64,000 nucleotides of DNA from Lolium rigidum (GCF_022539505.1 NC_061514.1:245074124-245138123), one strand, 5' to 3'. Counted from the first letter of the stretch, positions 21,625 to 34,286 are shown. Notes: generated by a model from the letters alone, not told the origin. A program made the numbers and translations.

Positions 21625-23058
21625 TATTTGGGGAAGTGCTGTTTGAAAACAGATTCTGGGCTGATACCAAAAAAAATCCCAAAAACAGCCAGAACGTTAT
21701 TTTACGAAGCCAATTTTTGTGCATGTTCCCCAGGTTATTATCTAACTTTCATTAGTTGAGCACTTTTCGATTTGAGCAGCGGAAGATTTTTGTAAAAATA
21801 GATTACTGTACTGCTGTCAAGTTTGACGAATTTCTGCTACTTTGTGTTTATGTGACTCTTCTAGTTTTCATTTTCTTGTTTTTGCTTTGTTTCTTTCCTA
21901 AAACACAAAAAGACCAAAAATATTTCGGTTGTTTTTCTTTACCATTTGTTTATTTTGGTTTCTTGTTCCTATTTTGCTTTATTTGCTATCGTTGGTTTGC
22001 TATAAGAAAATCCAAAAAGATTTGCTTTGTTTGCTTGTTTCCTTTTGTTCTTGTCTCCAATTCGAAAACACCAAAAATATTTGCTGTTCTTCTTTGGTTT
22101 TGTAAAGTTCATTATGGAGTTCAGCGGTCTCCGGTGGCTGGAGCTTGGTTTTCATTCCATATTATTCAAGCTACACAAGTGAAAGGCAATAATGACGATC
22201 TACGACAACTCGACTGTGGTGAGAGGCTGGTATGAACTCTATTTGTTTTCATTTTTGTACATATACTCATCCATGCGAGCATGCTTAGTTGGTTCATGTG
22301 AGGTATATGTCATTTAAGAAAGTCTAGTAGTTCATGATCTCTCATGATTAGCTCCAATTTATTAATATGAGTAGCATGTCATAAATATTTGCTTGCGTTA
22401 TTTTATTCATAGATAGGTATGACATTGTGGTATCCTCCTCTGAATAATTCACTTGAATCAACTTGGCACATGCTCACGTATGCATATGACTGAACAAAAG
22501 TCAATTAAGCCTCGATGATTTACTTGCCTCAGAGTTCTTGTATCACTTTTATGCCTTTGTTAATTTATTTTGTCGCAAGCATGATTATGACAGTTATTGC
22601 TCTCTTGATTATCGCTTCCCATTCTATTGCTAGCCTTCACTTGTACTGAGCGGGAATGCTGCTCGTGCTTCCAAACCCCTTAAAACCAAGTTGTTCCAAA
22701 GTGTCCACCATAAATACCTATGCATGGCATTTCAAACCATTCCAAGTAAATTCTCATGTGCTACCTTTAAATCTTCAAAATACTTCTCAATTTGTGTTAA
22801 TGTTTCATAGCTCATGAGGAAGTATATGGTGTTTTATATTTCAACCTTGTCATTTACTCCTGACAGACTTTCACCAATGGACTAGTGGCACATCCGCTTA
22901 TCCAATAAATTTGCAAAACGAGCTGGTAACAGGGTTCCCAGCCCCAATTAATTAACTTTCATCAATAATTCTCTTCACATGTTTTGCCCTGATTTATCAG
23001 TAAGCAAATTAATTTGCAAATAGACACTTCTCCATGGTATGTGAATGTTGGAAGGAAC
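21625..23058 (+). other. E1 3' non-coding region
   Basis: AT-rich and without a credible gene. A T-rich frame of about 159 codons (21756-22235) is low-complexity and lacks motifs. The region ends abruptly where E2 is inserted after GGAAC (23054-23058). Confidence 0.5.
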
Positions 23059-24650
23059 TGATACGTCTCCGACGTATCGATAATTTCTTATGTTCTATGC
23101 CATATTATTGATGATACCTACATGTTTTATGCACACTTTATGTCATATTCGTGCATTTTCTGGAACTAACCTATTAACAAGATGCCGAAGTGCCGTCTCG
23201 TTTTATGCTGTTTTTGGTTTCAGTAAATCCTAGTAACGAAATATTCTCGTAATTGGACGAAACGAAGACCCGTGGGCCTATTTTTCCACGGAGCTTCCGT
23301 AAGACCGAAGAACATACGAAGTGGGGCCACGAGGTGGCCAAACCACATGGCGGCGCGACCAAGCGGGGGCCCGCGCCGCCCTGTGGTGTGGGCCCTCGTC
23401 CGGCCCCCGACTCGCCCTTCCGCCTACTTAAAGCCTCCGTCGCGAAACCCCCGATGCGAAAAACCACGATACGGAAAACCTCACCGAGACGCCGCCGCCG
23501 CCGATCCCATCTCGGGGGATTATGGAGATCTCCTCCGGCACCCCGCCGGAGAGGGGATTCATCTCCCGGAGGACTCTACACCGCCATGGTCGCTCCCGGA
23601 GTGATGAGTGAGTAGTTCACCCCCGGACTATGGGTCCATAGCAAGAGCTAGATGGTTGTCTTCTCCTCATTGTGCTTCATTGTTGGATCTTGTGAGCTGC
23701 CTAACATGATCAAGATCATCTATCCGTAATTCTATATGTTGTGTTTGTCGGGATCCGATGGATAGAGAATACCATGTCATGTTAATTATCAAGTTATTAC
23801 ATATGTGTTGTTTATGATCTTGCATGCTCTCCGTTTCTAGTAGAGGCTCGCCAAGTTTTTACTTTTAACTCCAAGAGGGAGTACTTATGCTCGATAGTGG
23901 GTTCATGCCCGCATTGACACCTGGGACAAGTGACGTAAAGTTCTAAGGTTGTGTTGTGCCGTTGCCACTAGGGATAAAACATTGGCGCTATGTCCGAGGA
24001 TGTAGTTGTTGATTACATTACGCACCATACTTAATGCAATTGTCTGTTGCTTTGCAACTTAATACTGGAGGGGGTTCGGATGATAACTCGAAGGTGGACT
24101 TTTAGGCATAGATGCAGTTGGATGGCGGTCTATGTACTTTGTCGTAATGCCCAATTAAATCTCACTATACTTATCATGTCATGTATGTGCATTGTTATGC
24201 CCTCTTTATTTGTCAATTGCCCGACTATAATTTGTTCACCCAACATGCTTTTATCTTATGGGAGAGACACCTCTAGTGAACTGTGGACCTCGGTCCATTC
24301 TTTTAATACTGAAATACAAATCTGCTGCAATACTTGTTTTTACCGTTTTCTCTGCAAACAATCATCTTCCACACAATACGGTTAATCCTTTGTTACAACA
24401 AGCCGGTGAGATTGACAACCTCACTCGTTTTGTTGGGGCAAAGTACTTTGGTTGTGTTGTGCAGGTTCCACGTTGGCGCCGAATCTCCGGTGTTGCGCCG
24501 CACTACATCCCGCCGCCATCAACCTTCAACGTGCTTCTTGACTCCTACCGGTTCGATTAAACCTTGGTTTCTAACCGAGGGAAACTTGCCGCTGTGCGCA
24601 TCACACCTTCCTCTTGGGGTTCCCAACGGACGTGTCAACTACACGCATCA
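23059..24650 (+). repeat. 5' LTR of E2
   Basis: The 1592-bp LTR starts TGATACGTCTCCGACGTATC and ends ACTACACGCATCA. A CTACTTAAAGCC motif near 23425 is a possible core promoter, conserved in all copies of this LTR in the window. Confidence 0.88.
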
Positions 24651-24888
24651 AGCAAATTTCCCGGCGCCGTTGCCGGGGAGATCAAGACACGCCGCAAGGG
24701 GAGTCTCCACTTCTCAATCTCTTTACTTTGTTTTTGTCTTGCTTTATTTTATTTACTACTTTGTTTGCTGCACTTATATCAAAACACAAAAAAATTAGTT
24801 GCTAGCTTTACTTTATTTACTATCTTGTTTGCTATATCAAAAACACAAAAAAAATTAGTTTACTTGCATTTACTTTACTTGATTCATC

Positions 24889-25535
24889 ATGTTTCCTTTT
24901 GATTTTACCGCAAAGAACATACCGGTAGGACAAGGGTCTATAATTGGGAGGAACAATATAGAAGAATTTTTCACCCATGTTAGTACCGTTGAAGATTTTG
25001 AAGATAGACACTTGGTAGAACTTGCTCCTACTTATGAAATTGCTGCTGCCGCTTTAGTTCGCCTCGTTGGAAACTAAATTTGTTAATCTAAATCCTATAA
25101 TCCAACACATGTTTCTTACACTTGGTGATATGGAAGAGGGGGAAAAGAAAGATTTTGTTTTAGAAACCCTTCTTAGAGAATTTGGTGGTCTAGCAAGAGA
25201 AGCTAGAAAGGTCTTTGCTAAATTTAATATGCTTGGTTCTCATACTAATTTTGTTAGTCTCCTTGAAAAGATGGACATGGATAGAATAAGATACACTAAT
25301 AATATTAATGATGGTGGGGAGATCAAAGCACCCATACCATGTAAACTCCTAGCTATGAATGATGCACTAGAACATAACTATGCTTGGCTTGTTCCTCGAA
25401 AATTTGTTCGATGAGAGTAGCAAGCCCAAGACTAATGAAAAGGGAGACGCTGAAACTTATGTATCCAATATACTATGCATGGTTGAGAAAACTCCAAACC
25501 CCGCTGTAGGTGCACCACCCTTCGATGTTACTTGA
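24889..25535 (+). pseudogene. Small unknown ORF of the E2/E5 derivative
   Basis: The ATG at 24889 (in MFPFDFTAKNIPVGQGSI) starts a protein of roughly 215 codons that ends FDVT then stop. One extra base near 25064 and another near 25398 break the frame here; the E5 copy (58054-57411) is intact at both places. Recognisable stretches are NNIEEFFTHVSTV, YEIAAAAL, FVNLNPIIQHMFLTLGDMEE and DRIRYTNN. No gag, protease or nucleic-acid-binding motif is seen and I do not recognise the family. It sits where gag begins in E4. Confidence 0.6.
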
Positions 25536-25651
25536 GTTACACTTTCTGCGCCTAGCTGAAAGGCGTTAAAGAAAAGCGCTTATGGGAGACAACCCATGTT
25601 TTTACTCCAGTATTTTTGTTTTATATTTGTGTCTTCGAAGTTGTTTACTAC

Positions 25652-25751
25652 NNNNNNNNNNNNNNNNNNNNNNNNNNNNNNNNNNNNNNNNNNNNNNNNN
25701 NNNNNNNNNNNNNNNNNNNNNNNNNNNNNNNNNNNNNNNNNNNNNNNNNNN
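25652..25751. other. Assembly gap of 100 Ns
   Basis: Exactly 100 unknown bases, the conventional size for a gap of unknown length. E2 breaks off on its left and unrelated sequence begins on its right. Confidence 0.99.
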
Positions 25752-27783
25752 AAATGCCCGTGCGTTGCTACGGGCTGATTAAATTTCTATTCCTAATAAT
25801 AAAATAGACTAAGACATATTTGTATTGTGAAATTATTTTTGCATTTAAAAAAAAGAAAAAAAATGATAAGTCTCATATTTTTTGCATTTTCAATATAGCA
25901 AAAGTGCCCGTGCGCTTGCACCGCGAGAGAAATAATGTACATTATTAAATGCAGAAAATTATAATTATTACTTATCATTTCTCCGAGACTACATATACCA
26001 TTTTCTACATCTATCTATTTTTCAGTTGTTGCATGCTCGTACCATGGAACAAATTCACACCATATATTCAGAATTGAAATACTGACCTACAATGGAGCAA
26101 ATTCACACCTTTAGCTCTGCTCCTGATGCCCCGTTCATCTTCTCGGCAATCTTTTTTTAGTGCGATGCCATGCATGACGCATCAAGTTCATTTTTCTTGT
26201 TTTAATCTTCAAGATATCACCACAAGACTGAATGAGCAATATAGAGTAATATATTCAAGGATAACAATAATACGAATTAGGCCATCAGCTAGGTCTACGT
26301 TGGGATTTGGAAATCCGATCGATCTTCAGTGTCAAAGTTTTAATGACCTAGCCTCAAGAGTGCTTGATCCAAGATGTCCTATTTGTTGCCGTGGAGCGTT
26401 TATTTTGTACTTCCTACTATGCTTCAAACCCATCAAGATTTTTCTTCGATGCTTCAAACTCATCAATTGTGTTTAGAAGCTCAAGAATAGTGCGCTAAAC
26501 CATACGGTCACCGTTGCCCATTCGTGACACCATTGTAGCAATTCCAGTGGAGTTCAATCATAACCTGTCAAAATTCAGAGAAGCTGTCTAAAGAAATTAA
26601 AATATATACCTAGCAATTTGATCCCAGCTTACGCAGGTAATCGGTGTAACGTGTGGGAATGTGTCCTTGCACATCGCGCAGCTACTTGCTGCATCATCTT
26701 CCGTGAGGGTGGCCTCATGTAGGCTTTCTACCTCCATACCGGTCGTGATGGCGGCAGCCTGTACCTCATACTCTTCAGTGTACTCACCACCATCGGCCAG
26801 ATCCTGGGACTCCCCAATACGTTGTTCAGGTTGCAGCCAAATCTGCCAGCAGTAGGATCTTCAGGCTGGTCAATTCCAAAGAAGGCATCAGTAGCGGCGG
26901 CTGCTGCGGGGAAGGCGAGAGCATGCTGGCGGTGCCCACCAAATCGGCGGTGTTCATCTCGATTCGATCCTCAAGGAAGAAACCCTCCATTGATTCACTA
27001 CTCAGTTGTGAATATTGTCATGATACAGTTGGTTTGATCGGGCGGTGTACATATGTGTGCGTTTACGTAGAGCTAACACACGTCCGTGGGTTACTCGGTG
27101 GCCAGCCCATGGCTGCGGCCGGTGGACAGCTGTGGCACCGGCGGTGCACTCCAGTGATCCCTTCGTAGTGGCCGGTCGACTTCAGGGGTCGTCGCGTAAT
27201 GGTGGAAGGCAGGCCGTGGAGCGCTGCGCGCGAGGAGGGGGCGGAGGCCGGGCTGGGCACGCGATGCCGGCGGGAGGCTGAACGGCGGCTCATCGCGGGA
27301 AGGCGGACGGTGGCGGGCCGCTCCTGAGGTCATTCCCGCGGCCTCGATCCAATCTATCGCCCTTTTCAAAATTTTCAATCGATCAAAATACAGTAGAGAA
27401 ATCTCAAATAGCTAGTCCCGTTGACGTCCTGCGATAGGCTAAAAAGGAAAATCAATCGTGGCTCGTTGGCAGTCCAGGCATTATCAAGATGAAAGAGAAT
27501 TGGAGTCCTGCCCGGACTGGATTGGTATTTCCTCCACGGATTTTCAGCTTGGCGTGTTTCATCGGGAGATCGGGATATGACAGGCGACGGGCTTATAATC
27601 CCCGGTTTTCTTGACGTACGAAAACTTTAGGATGGTTTTTATATTTTATACAGATCTGAAGGCACTGGGAGGTCTGGTTGCAGATCGGAAGGCACTCGGA
27701 GGCCCGGTTTTTTTGACGGATGAAAACTTGTTTCGGTTTTTTTGACCTACCAACACCACCGATTCGTAACTTATTAGTAGAGA
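25752..27783. mobile_element. Unclassified DNA segment, probably a transposon with captured gene sequence
   Basis: It starts just after the gap with AAATGCCCGTGCGTTGCTAC and ends TTATTAGTAGAGAT, where E3 sequence resumes in mid-element. GCCCGTGCG recurs near 25906. The right end clearly interrupts E3, so it is an insertion. No transposase, helicase or matching inverted ends are visible, so class is open (MULE, Helitron or foldback). The GC-rich part 26880-27330 holds gene-like sequence in no intact frame. Confidence 0.45.
26633..26788 (-). pseudogene. Possible captured RING-finger gene fragment
   Basis: On the minus strand a short open stretch reads through GEYTEEYEVQAAA to SSCAMCKDTFPHVTPITC, which resembles the first zinc-ligand pair (CxxC) of plant RING E3 ligases. 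A splice-donor-like GTAAGC follows directly (26632-26627). Downstream zinc ligands are not found in frame. It looks like an exon piece carried by a transposon; the family call is tentative. Confidence 0.3.
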
Positions 27784-27989
27784 TTACTGGCCAGGAAATT
27801 TTTTGAAATCTCTAATTAACTAAGGAACTTTGAAAAATAAAAGTGCTACAACAACTAGAGCAAGTGGAGGAAGAAAGAGATGTTGTTTACCCCCTCTATG
27901 CATATAAAAAGTATTTGTTAACAAGGTTGATCAAGTCTTGCCACCAAATAAATTTTACATAGCATAAGAAGAAATAAACCTCAAATCAA

Positions 27990-30652
27990 TCATGTTACCT
28001 TGAATTGTATTGATATGGATCCAATCACAAGAGTTTGATATTCTTCTTTAGGCTCATATATAGGACAATCGATAGTTCCAACTTTGATAGTTCTCACATT
28101 AGAAATAGTATTAACTCCGCATGCTTTTTCAATCCTCTTGGGGAAATAGACGGTGTGCTCCCTATCATCAACATTGAAAGTAACCTTTCCTTTATTGCAA
28201 TCAATGACAGCCCCTGCGGTATTAAGAAAAGGTCTCCCAAGAATAATAGACATATTATCATCTTCAGGCATTTCCAACACAACAAAATCAGTTAATATCA
28301 AGCGAGTTATTAGTAACTTGAACAGGAACATCCTCACATATACCAACGGGAATAGCGAGTAGATTTATCATCCATTTGCAAAGATATATCGGTAGGTATC
28401 AACTTATCTAAGTAAAGTCTCTTATAAAGAGAAAAAGGCATAACACTAACACCGGCTCCCAAGTCACATAGAGCAGTTTTAACATAATTATTCTTTATAG
28501 AACAAGGAATAGTAGATATACCTGGGTCGCCAAGCTTCTTTGGAACCTTACCATTAAAAGAGTAGTTAGCAAGCATAGTGGAAATTTCCTCATTGGGGAT
28601 TTTCCTTTTGTTAGTAACAATATCTTTCATATACTTTGAATAAGGAGGTAATTTAATAGCATCGATCAAAGGGATTTGCAAGAATAAAGGTTTCATCCAA
28701 TCACAAAATTTATTATAGTGTTCTTCTTCCTTTGATTTTAGTTTCTTAGCAGGAAAAGGCATTTGCTTTTGCACCCAAGGTTCCCTTTTATTACCATGTT
28801 TCTTAGCAATAAAATCTTCTTTAGTATACTTTTTGTTTTTATCTTGCTTTTCAGGTTCATCTTCAACCTCTTCTTTGTCAGAAGCATCATTCTTATCATT
28901 ATCTTTATTATTATCATGTTCATTACCACTTTCAGTTTCAGCATCAGAAATAGAAATACTATTAGGATCATTAACGGGTTCGAGAGGATTCTACAAGATT
29001 TTTATGTTTCTTCTTCTTTTTCCTAGAAGGAGCTCTAGGTTCAATGCGTTGAGAATCTTGTTCAATTCTTTTGGGATGCCCTTCGAGATATAGAGGATCC
29101 TGGGTAGAGACACCACCTCTAGTTGTTACTTCGTAAGCATGTTTCTCTTTAGAATTATTTTGTAATAAGTCATTTTGCACTTTAGTGAGTTGATCAATTT
29201 GAGTTTGAACCATTTGAAAATGTTTAACAAGCATCTTAACATCATTGGAGGTTCTCTCCACAATATCATGCAAATTGCTAATAGCTTGAGAATTTTTCAT
29301 TAGATGATTCTCTACTCTCATATTAAAATTTTCTTGCTTAGCAATATAATTATCAAACTCATCTAAGCATTGCGCAGGAGGTTTTGAATACGGAATATCT
29401 TCCCTAGTAAAGCGCTGAAGGGAGTTTACCTCAATCATGGATGAAGGGGGAATTATCTCACATATATCTTCTATGGGAGGTAGATTCTTCACATCTTCAG
29501 ATTTAATACCTTTCTCCTTGAGAGACTTCTTGGCTTCCCTCATATCTTCATCATTCAATTTAATTAAACCCCTCTTCTTCAATATTGGTGTTGGAGTTGG
29601 TTCAAGCGTAGTCCAATCATCATGATTCCGGCCTATTTTAGCCAATAATTCTTCAGCTTCGTCGCAGGTTCTTTTCTCGAAAACACAACCAGCACAACTA
29701 TCCAGGTATGCCCTAGACTCAATGGTTAGTCCACTATAAAATATATCAAGTAGATCATTCTTTTCTAAATCATGCCCAGAGTCGAGCTCGATAAGAGAAC
29801 AAAATCTTGCCCAAGCCTCGAGGCAATTTCTCTTCATCTCCCTGGTCAAATCTATAAATTCTCCGTAAAGCAATATGTTGAGCACTAGCAGGGAAAGTAT
29901 TTTCGAAATAAAACATCACGCAAATCAGTTGGATTTTTAATAGAACCAGGAGGCAAATTATTATACCAAGTTTTAGCATCATCCTTTAATGAGAAAGGAA
30001 AAATTTTAACGACAAAGTAAGTACGCATCTTGATATCATCAGAAAACAAACTACTCATAGAAGAAAGTTCAATCATGTGATCTACATCACTTTCTTTTCG
30101 ATACCACAAAAGGGTGCTTTCTCTACAATAGCTATATGAGATAGATCAAGGGAAAAATCATAATCTTTATCCTTAATGCATATAGGAGATGTGGCAAATG
30201 TAGGATCGGGAGATAACTTATGTCTAACGAGTATATTGTGTGAGAAACTTTTTAATTTTACTTGCATCAGCAGTAGCATTGCATCTATTAATAAGATCAT
30301 CATTAAGCTCCACATAATCTTCATCAGGATCATCACTAGAATAATCAAGTTCAGGTGAATTAACAGGTGTAGTAACATCAAGAGTTTCAGCATTTTCAAT
30401 TTGTCTAGACCTAGCAATTGTAGCATCTAGAAAAGTTCCCAATGAACCACTATCATCAAGCACAGCAGAAGCATCATCAATATTATAAGAGTTTTCAGAT
30501 TCAGCAGAAGTACCAGCAAGTGAAGCTTGTGGCGGTGAAACAAGTTTATCAATCACAGATGGTGAATCAAGACCAGCAGAGGTACTCATAGTTGTACCTT
30601 TTCTTGTAGTGGACGGTAGTATGGCGACTTTAGGATCGCGAGATTTACCCAT
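27990..30652 (-). pseudogene. gag-protease of E3, several frameshifts
   Basis: It begins MGKSRDPKVAILPSTTRKG, like E1. Gag continues through frames that change near 30235, 30110 and 29890; the longest clean piece (29885-28971) covers the gag C-terminal half with HDLEKNDLLDIFYSG and a basic stretch (RKKKKKHKN). The protease part (28774-27990, break near 28340) keeps CDLGAGVSVMP and IILGRPFLNTAGAV. No reverse transcriptase or integrase follows. Confidence 0.85.
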
Positions 30653-30739
30653 GATGGAGAATTTGCAGCGAACAATATCAATCCAAGTGAACTTCCAAAT
30701 AAAGCTATGCTCCCCGGCAACGGCGCCAGAAAACAGTCT

Positions 30740-32135
30740 TGATGACCCAAAAGTATAGGGGATCGCAGCAGTCTTCGCGGGTAGTAAAACCCAATTTATT
30801 GATTCAACACAAGGGGAGACAAAGAATACTTGAAAGCCTTAACAGCGGAGTTGTCAATTCAGCTGCACATGGAAACAGACTTGCTCGCAAGAGTTTATCA
30901 GTAGTAACAGTTTTATAGCAAGTAGCGATAGTGAAATAACAGCAGCAGAGTAACGAAAACAGCAGTAGTGATTATAGTAAACAGCAGGATTAAAATACTG
31001 TAGGCACGGGAACGGATAACGGGCGTTGCATGGATGAGAGAAACTCATGTAACAATCAAGCAGGGCATTTGCAGATAATAATAAAATGGTGTCTAAGTAC
31101 AAAGCAATCAATAGGCATGTGTTCCAATTATAGTCGTACGTGCTCGCAATGAGAAACTTGCACGACATCTTTTGTCCTACCAGCCGGTGGCAGCCGGGCC
31201 TCAAGGGAATCTACTCGGATATTAAGGTACTCCTTTTAATAGAGCACCGGAGCAAAGCATTAACACTCTGTGAACACATGTGATCCTCACATCACTACCA
31301 TCCCCTCCGGTTGTCCCGATTTCGTCACTTCGGGGCCATTGGTTCCGGACAGCGACATGTGTATACAACTTGCGGGTAAGACCATAAACAATGAATATCA
31401 TGATGAAACAATAACATGTTCAGATCTGAGATCATGGCACTCGGGCCCTAGTGACAAGCATTAAGCATAACAAGTTGCAACAATATCATCAAAGTACCAA
31501 TTACGGACACTAGGCACTATGCCCTAACAATCTTACACTATTACATGACCAATCTCATCCAATCCCTACCATCCCCTTCAGCCTACAGCGGGGGAATTAC
31601 TCACACATGGATGGGGGAAACATGGCTGGTTGATGAAGAGGCGTCGGTGGTGATGGCGGCGATGATCTCCTCCAATTCCCCATCCCGGCGGAGTGCCAGA
31701 ACGGAGACTTCTGGCTCCCGAGATGGAGTTTCGCGATGTGGCGGCGTTCTGGAGGGTTTCTGGCGACTTCGACTTCTCTCCGTGCGTTTTTAGGTCGAGG
31801 GCGATAAGTAGTCCGAAGGAGGGCGTCGGAGGCCTGCCGAGGGGGCCACACGCTAGGGCCGCGCGCCCTCCTGGGCCGCGCCGCCCTAGGGTGTGGGGCC
31901 CTCGGGCCTCCACCTGACTTGCCCTTCTGGCTCCGTGAGTTTTCTGGGAAAATAGGGCCTTCTGTAAAAATCCCGAGGTTTTTCCTGAAAGTTGGATTTC
32001 TGCACAAAAACGAGACACCAGAACAGTTCTGCTGAAAACAACGTTAGTCCGTGTTAGTTGCATCCAAAATACACAAATTAGAGGCAAAACAATAGCAAAA
32101 GTGTTCGGGAAAGTAGATACGTTTTGGACGTATCA
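30740..32135 (-). repeat. 5' LTR of E3 (inverted)
   Basis: The 1396-bp LTR, on the minus strand, starts TGATACGTCCAAAACGTATC at 32135 and ends TTTTGGGTCATCA at 30740. It matches the E1 LTR in length and layout with scattered substitutions and small indels. The flanking 5 bp on the H2 side (GACGT) do not match the 5 bp left of E1 (CCGGC). Confidence 0.85.
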
Positions 32136-32269
32136 GACGTCGTCCCATTTCTTTCAACCTTGGAGCTTGTTGTAGCAATGCATGAAGGGGAAGTCTTTAT
32201 CCTCGTGTTGGTGCTTGTACATCTCGAGAGTTTGGAGCATCTAACAATATATGATGCAAAACAATGGAA

Positions 32270-32433
32270 CAAGTTGGATCATCAAATATATATGTAACAA
32301 GATCGATCATCAAATAGCTATAGAACAAGTTGGATCATCATTTCATATGTAACAAGATGGTTCATAAATTCACATGTAACAACATGGATCATCATTTCAT
32401 ATGTAACAAGATGGATCATCAAATAAGATAGAC
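32270..32433. repeat. Six degenerate 27-28 bp tandem repeats
   Basis: Units follow AACAAG-T/A-TGGATCATCA with an AT-rich rest such as TTTCATATGT. They lie in the H2 gene's intron, directly left of the E4 target duplication (TAGAT, 32435-32439). No coding potential is seen. Confidence 0.75.
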
Positions 32434-32439
32434 GTAGAT

Positions 32440-34033
32440 TGATACGTCTCCGACGTATCGATAATTTCTTATGTTCCATGCCACATTATTGATGATATCT
32501 ACATGTTTTATACATATTATATATCGTATTTATGCATTTTCCGGCACTAACCTATTAACGAGATGCTGAAGAGCCAGTTGTTGTTTTCTGCTATTTTTGG
32601 TTTCAGAAATCCTACAAAGGAAATATTCTCGGAATTGGACGAAATCAACGCCCAGGGTCCTATTTTTGCACGAAGCTTCCAGAAGACCGAGGGGGAAAGG
32701 AAGTGGGGCCACGAGGCGCCGACACAACAGGGCGGCGCGGCCTGGGCCCTGGCCGCGCGGCCCTGGTGTGTGGGGCCCTCGTGTGGCCCCCCGCGTTGCC
32801 CTTCCGCCTACTTAAAGCCTTCGTCGCGAAACCCCCAGTACCGAGAGCCACGATACGGAAAACCTTATCGAGACGCCGCCGCCGCCAATCCCATCTCGGG
32901 GGATTCTGGAGATCGCCTCCGGCACCCCGCCGGAGAGGGGATTCATCTCCCGGAGGACTCTTCACCGCCATGGTCGCCTCCGGAGTGATGAGTGAGTAGT
33001 TCACCCCTGGACTATGGGTCCATAGCAGTAGCTAGATGGTTGTCTTCTCCTCATGTGCTTCATTGTCGGATCTTGTGAGCTGCCTAACATGATCAAGATC
33101 ATCTATCCGTAATTCTATATGTTGTGTTTGTCGGGATCCGATGGATAGAGAATACTATGTTATGTTGATTATCAATCTATTATCTATGTGTTGTTTATGA
33201 TCTTGCATGCTCTCCGTTATTAGTAGAGGCTCTGGCCAAGTTTTTACTCTTAACTCCAAGAGGGAGTATTTATGCTCGATAGTGGGTTAATGCCTCCATT
33301 AAATCTGGGACGGTGACAGAAAGTTCTAAGGTTGTGGATGTGTTGTTGCCACTAGGGATAAAACATTGATGCTATGTCCGAGGATGTTGTTATTGATTAC
33401 ATTACGCACCATACTTAATGCAATTGTCTGTTGTTTTGCAACTTAATACTGGAAGGGGTTCGGATGATAACCCGAAGGTGGACTTTTTAGGCATAGATGC
33501 ATGCTGGATAGCGGTCTATGTACTTTGTCGTAATGCCCAATTAAATCTCACAATATTCATCATCTCATGTATGTGCATTGTCATGCTCTCTTTATTTGTC
33601 AATTGCCCGACTGTAATTTGTTCACCCAAAATGCTATTTATCTTATGGGAGAGACACCTCTAGTGAACTGTGGACCCCGGTCCATTCTTCTACATCTGAA
33701 ATACAATCTACTGCGATACTTGTTTTACTGTTTTCTGAAAACAATCATCATCCACACTATACATCTAATCCTTTGTTACAGCAAGCCGGTGAGATTGACA
33801 ACCTCACTGTTTCGTTGGGGCAAAGTACTTTGGTTGTGTTGTGCAGGTTCCACATTAGCGCCGGAATCCCTGGTGTTGCGCCGCACTACATCTCGCCGCC
33901 ATCAACCTTCAACGTGCTTCTTGGCTCCTCCTGGTTCGATAAACCTTGGTTTCTTTCTGAGGGAAAACTTGCCGCTGTACGCATCACACCTTCGTCTTGG
34001 GGTTCCCAACGGACGCGTGTTGTACGCGTATCA
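32440..34033 (+). repeat. 5' LTR of E4
   Basis: 1594 bp, TGATACGTCTCCGACGTATC to GTACGCGTATCA. Same family as the LTRs of E2 and E5. Confidence 0.92.
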
Positions 34034-34044
34034 AGCTCTTTTTC

Positions 34045-34062
34045 TGGCGCCGTTGCCGGGGA
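34045..34062 (+). other. Primer-binding site of E4, tRNA-Asp
   Basis: TGGCGCCGTTGCCGGGGA, 11 bases after the LTR, is fully complementary to the 3' end of plant tRNA-Asp. Confidence 0.9.
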
Positions 34063-34286
34063 GATCAAGACACGCTGCAAGGGGAGTCTCCACAATCCAA
34101 TCTCTTTACTTTGTTTTTGTCTTGCTTTATTTTATTTAGTACTTTGTTTGCTGCATTATATCAAAATACAAAAAAATTAGTTGCTAGCTTTACTTTATTT
34201 ACTGTCTTGCACTCTATATCAAAAACACACAAAAATTAGTTACTTGCCTTTATTTTATCTAGTTTGCTTTATTTACTACTGCTAAA

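Larger units (their letters stand above)
15655..23058 (+). mobile_element. LTR retrotransposon E1 (gag-protease, no pol), 3' part missing
   Basis: Order: LTR 15655-17045, tRNA-Asp primer site, gag-protease frames 17133-19583, accessory ORF 20344-21624, then non-coding sequence broken at 23058 by element E2. No reverse transcriptase, RNase H or integrase is present, and the 3' LTR is not found before the N gap. The 5-bp left flank (CCGGC) therefore has no visible partner. It must rely on proteins of another Gypsy element. Confidence 0.85.
23059..25651 (+). mobile_element. LTR retrotransposon E2 (small-ORF derivative), cut by the gap
   Basis: The 5' LTR is 23059-24650, the primer site CGGCGCCGTTGCCGGGGA 24662-24679, then a short ORF (24889-25535) and the start of a conserved 3' leader (GGCGTTAAAGAAAAGCGCTT) before the run of Ns. 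The LTR belongs to the same family as E4 and E5. The 3' LTR is not visible. It is nested in E1. Confidence 0.88.
27784..32135 (-). mobile_element. LTR retrotransposon E3 (same family as E1, inverted)
   Basis: Reading leftwards: LTR 32135-30740, primer site (30728-30711), gag-protease 30652-27990, then about 200 bp of the post-protease spacer until the unclassified DNA segment cuts in at 27783. The 3' half and 3' LTR are missing. LTR and gag differ from E1 at many positions, so this is a separate insertion rather than an assembly copy. Confidence 0.85.

Noticed and set aside
21756..22235. 159-codon plus-strand frame with many Phe and Leu codons
   Set aside because: T-rich low-complexity sequence in a retroelement 3' region; the apparent membrane character comes from base composition.
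23253..23615. Basic frames within LTRs of the E2/E4/E5 family
   Set aside because: They recur in every LTR copy in both orientations with different breaks; they are non-coding LTR sequence.
25582..25807. Frames running through the Ns
   Set aside because: Artefacts of translating unknown bases.
15655..32135. A single large retrotransposon with E1 and E3 LTRs as its two ends
   Set aside because: The LTRs are inverted, both lead into their own gag, and the flanking 5-bp sequences differ; two separate elements fit better.
32270..32433. CRISPR-like spacing of repeats
   Set aside because: Units are contiguous and degenerate with no unique spacers, in a plant transposon intron.
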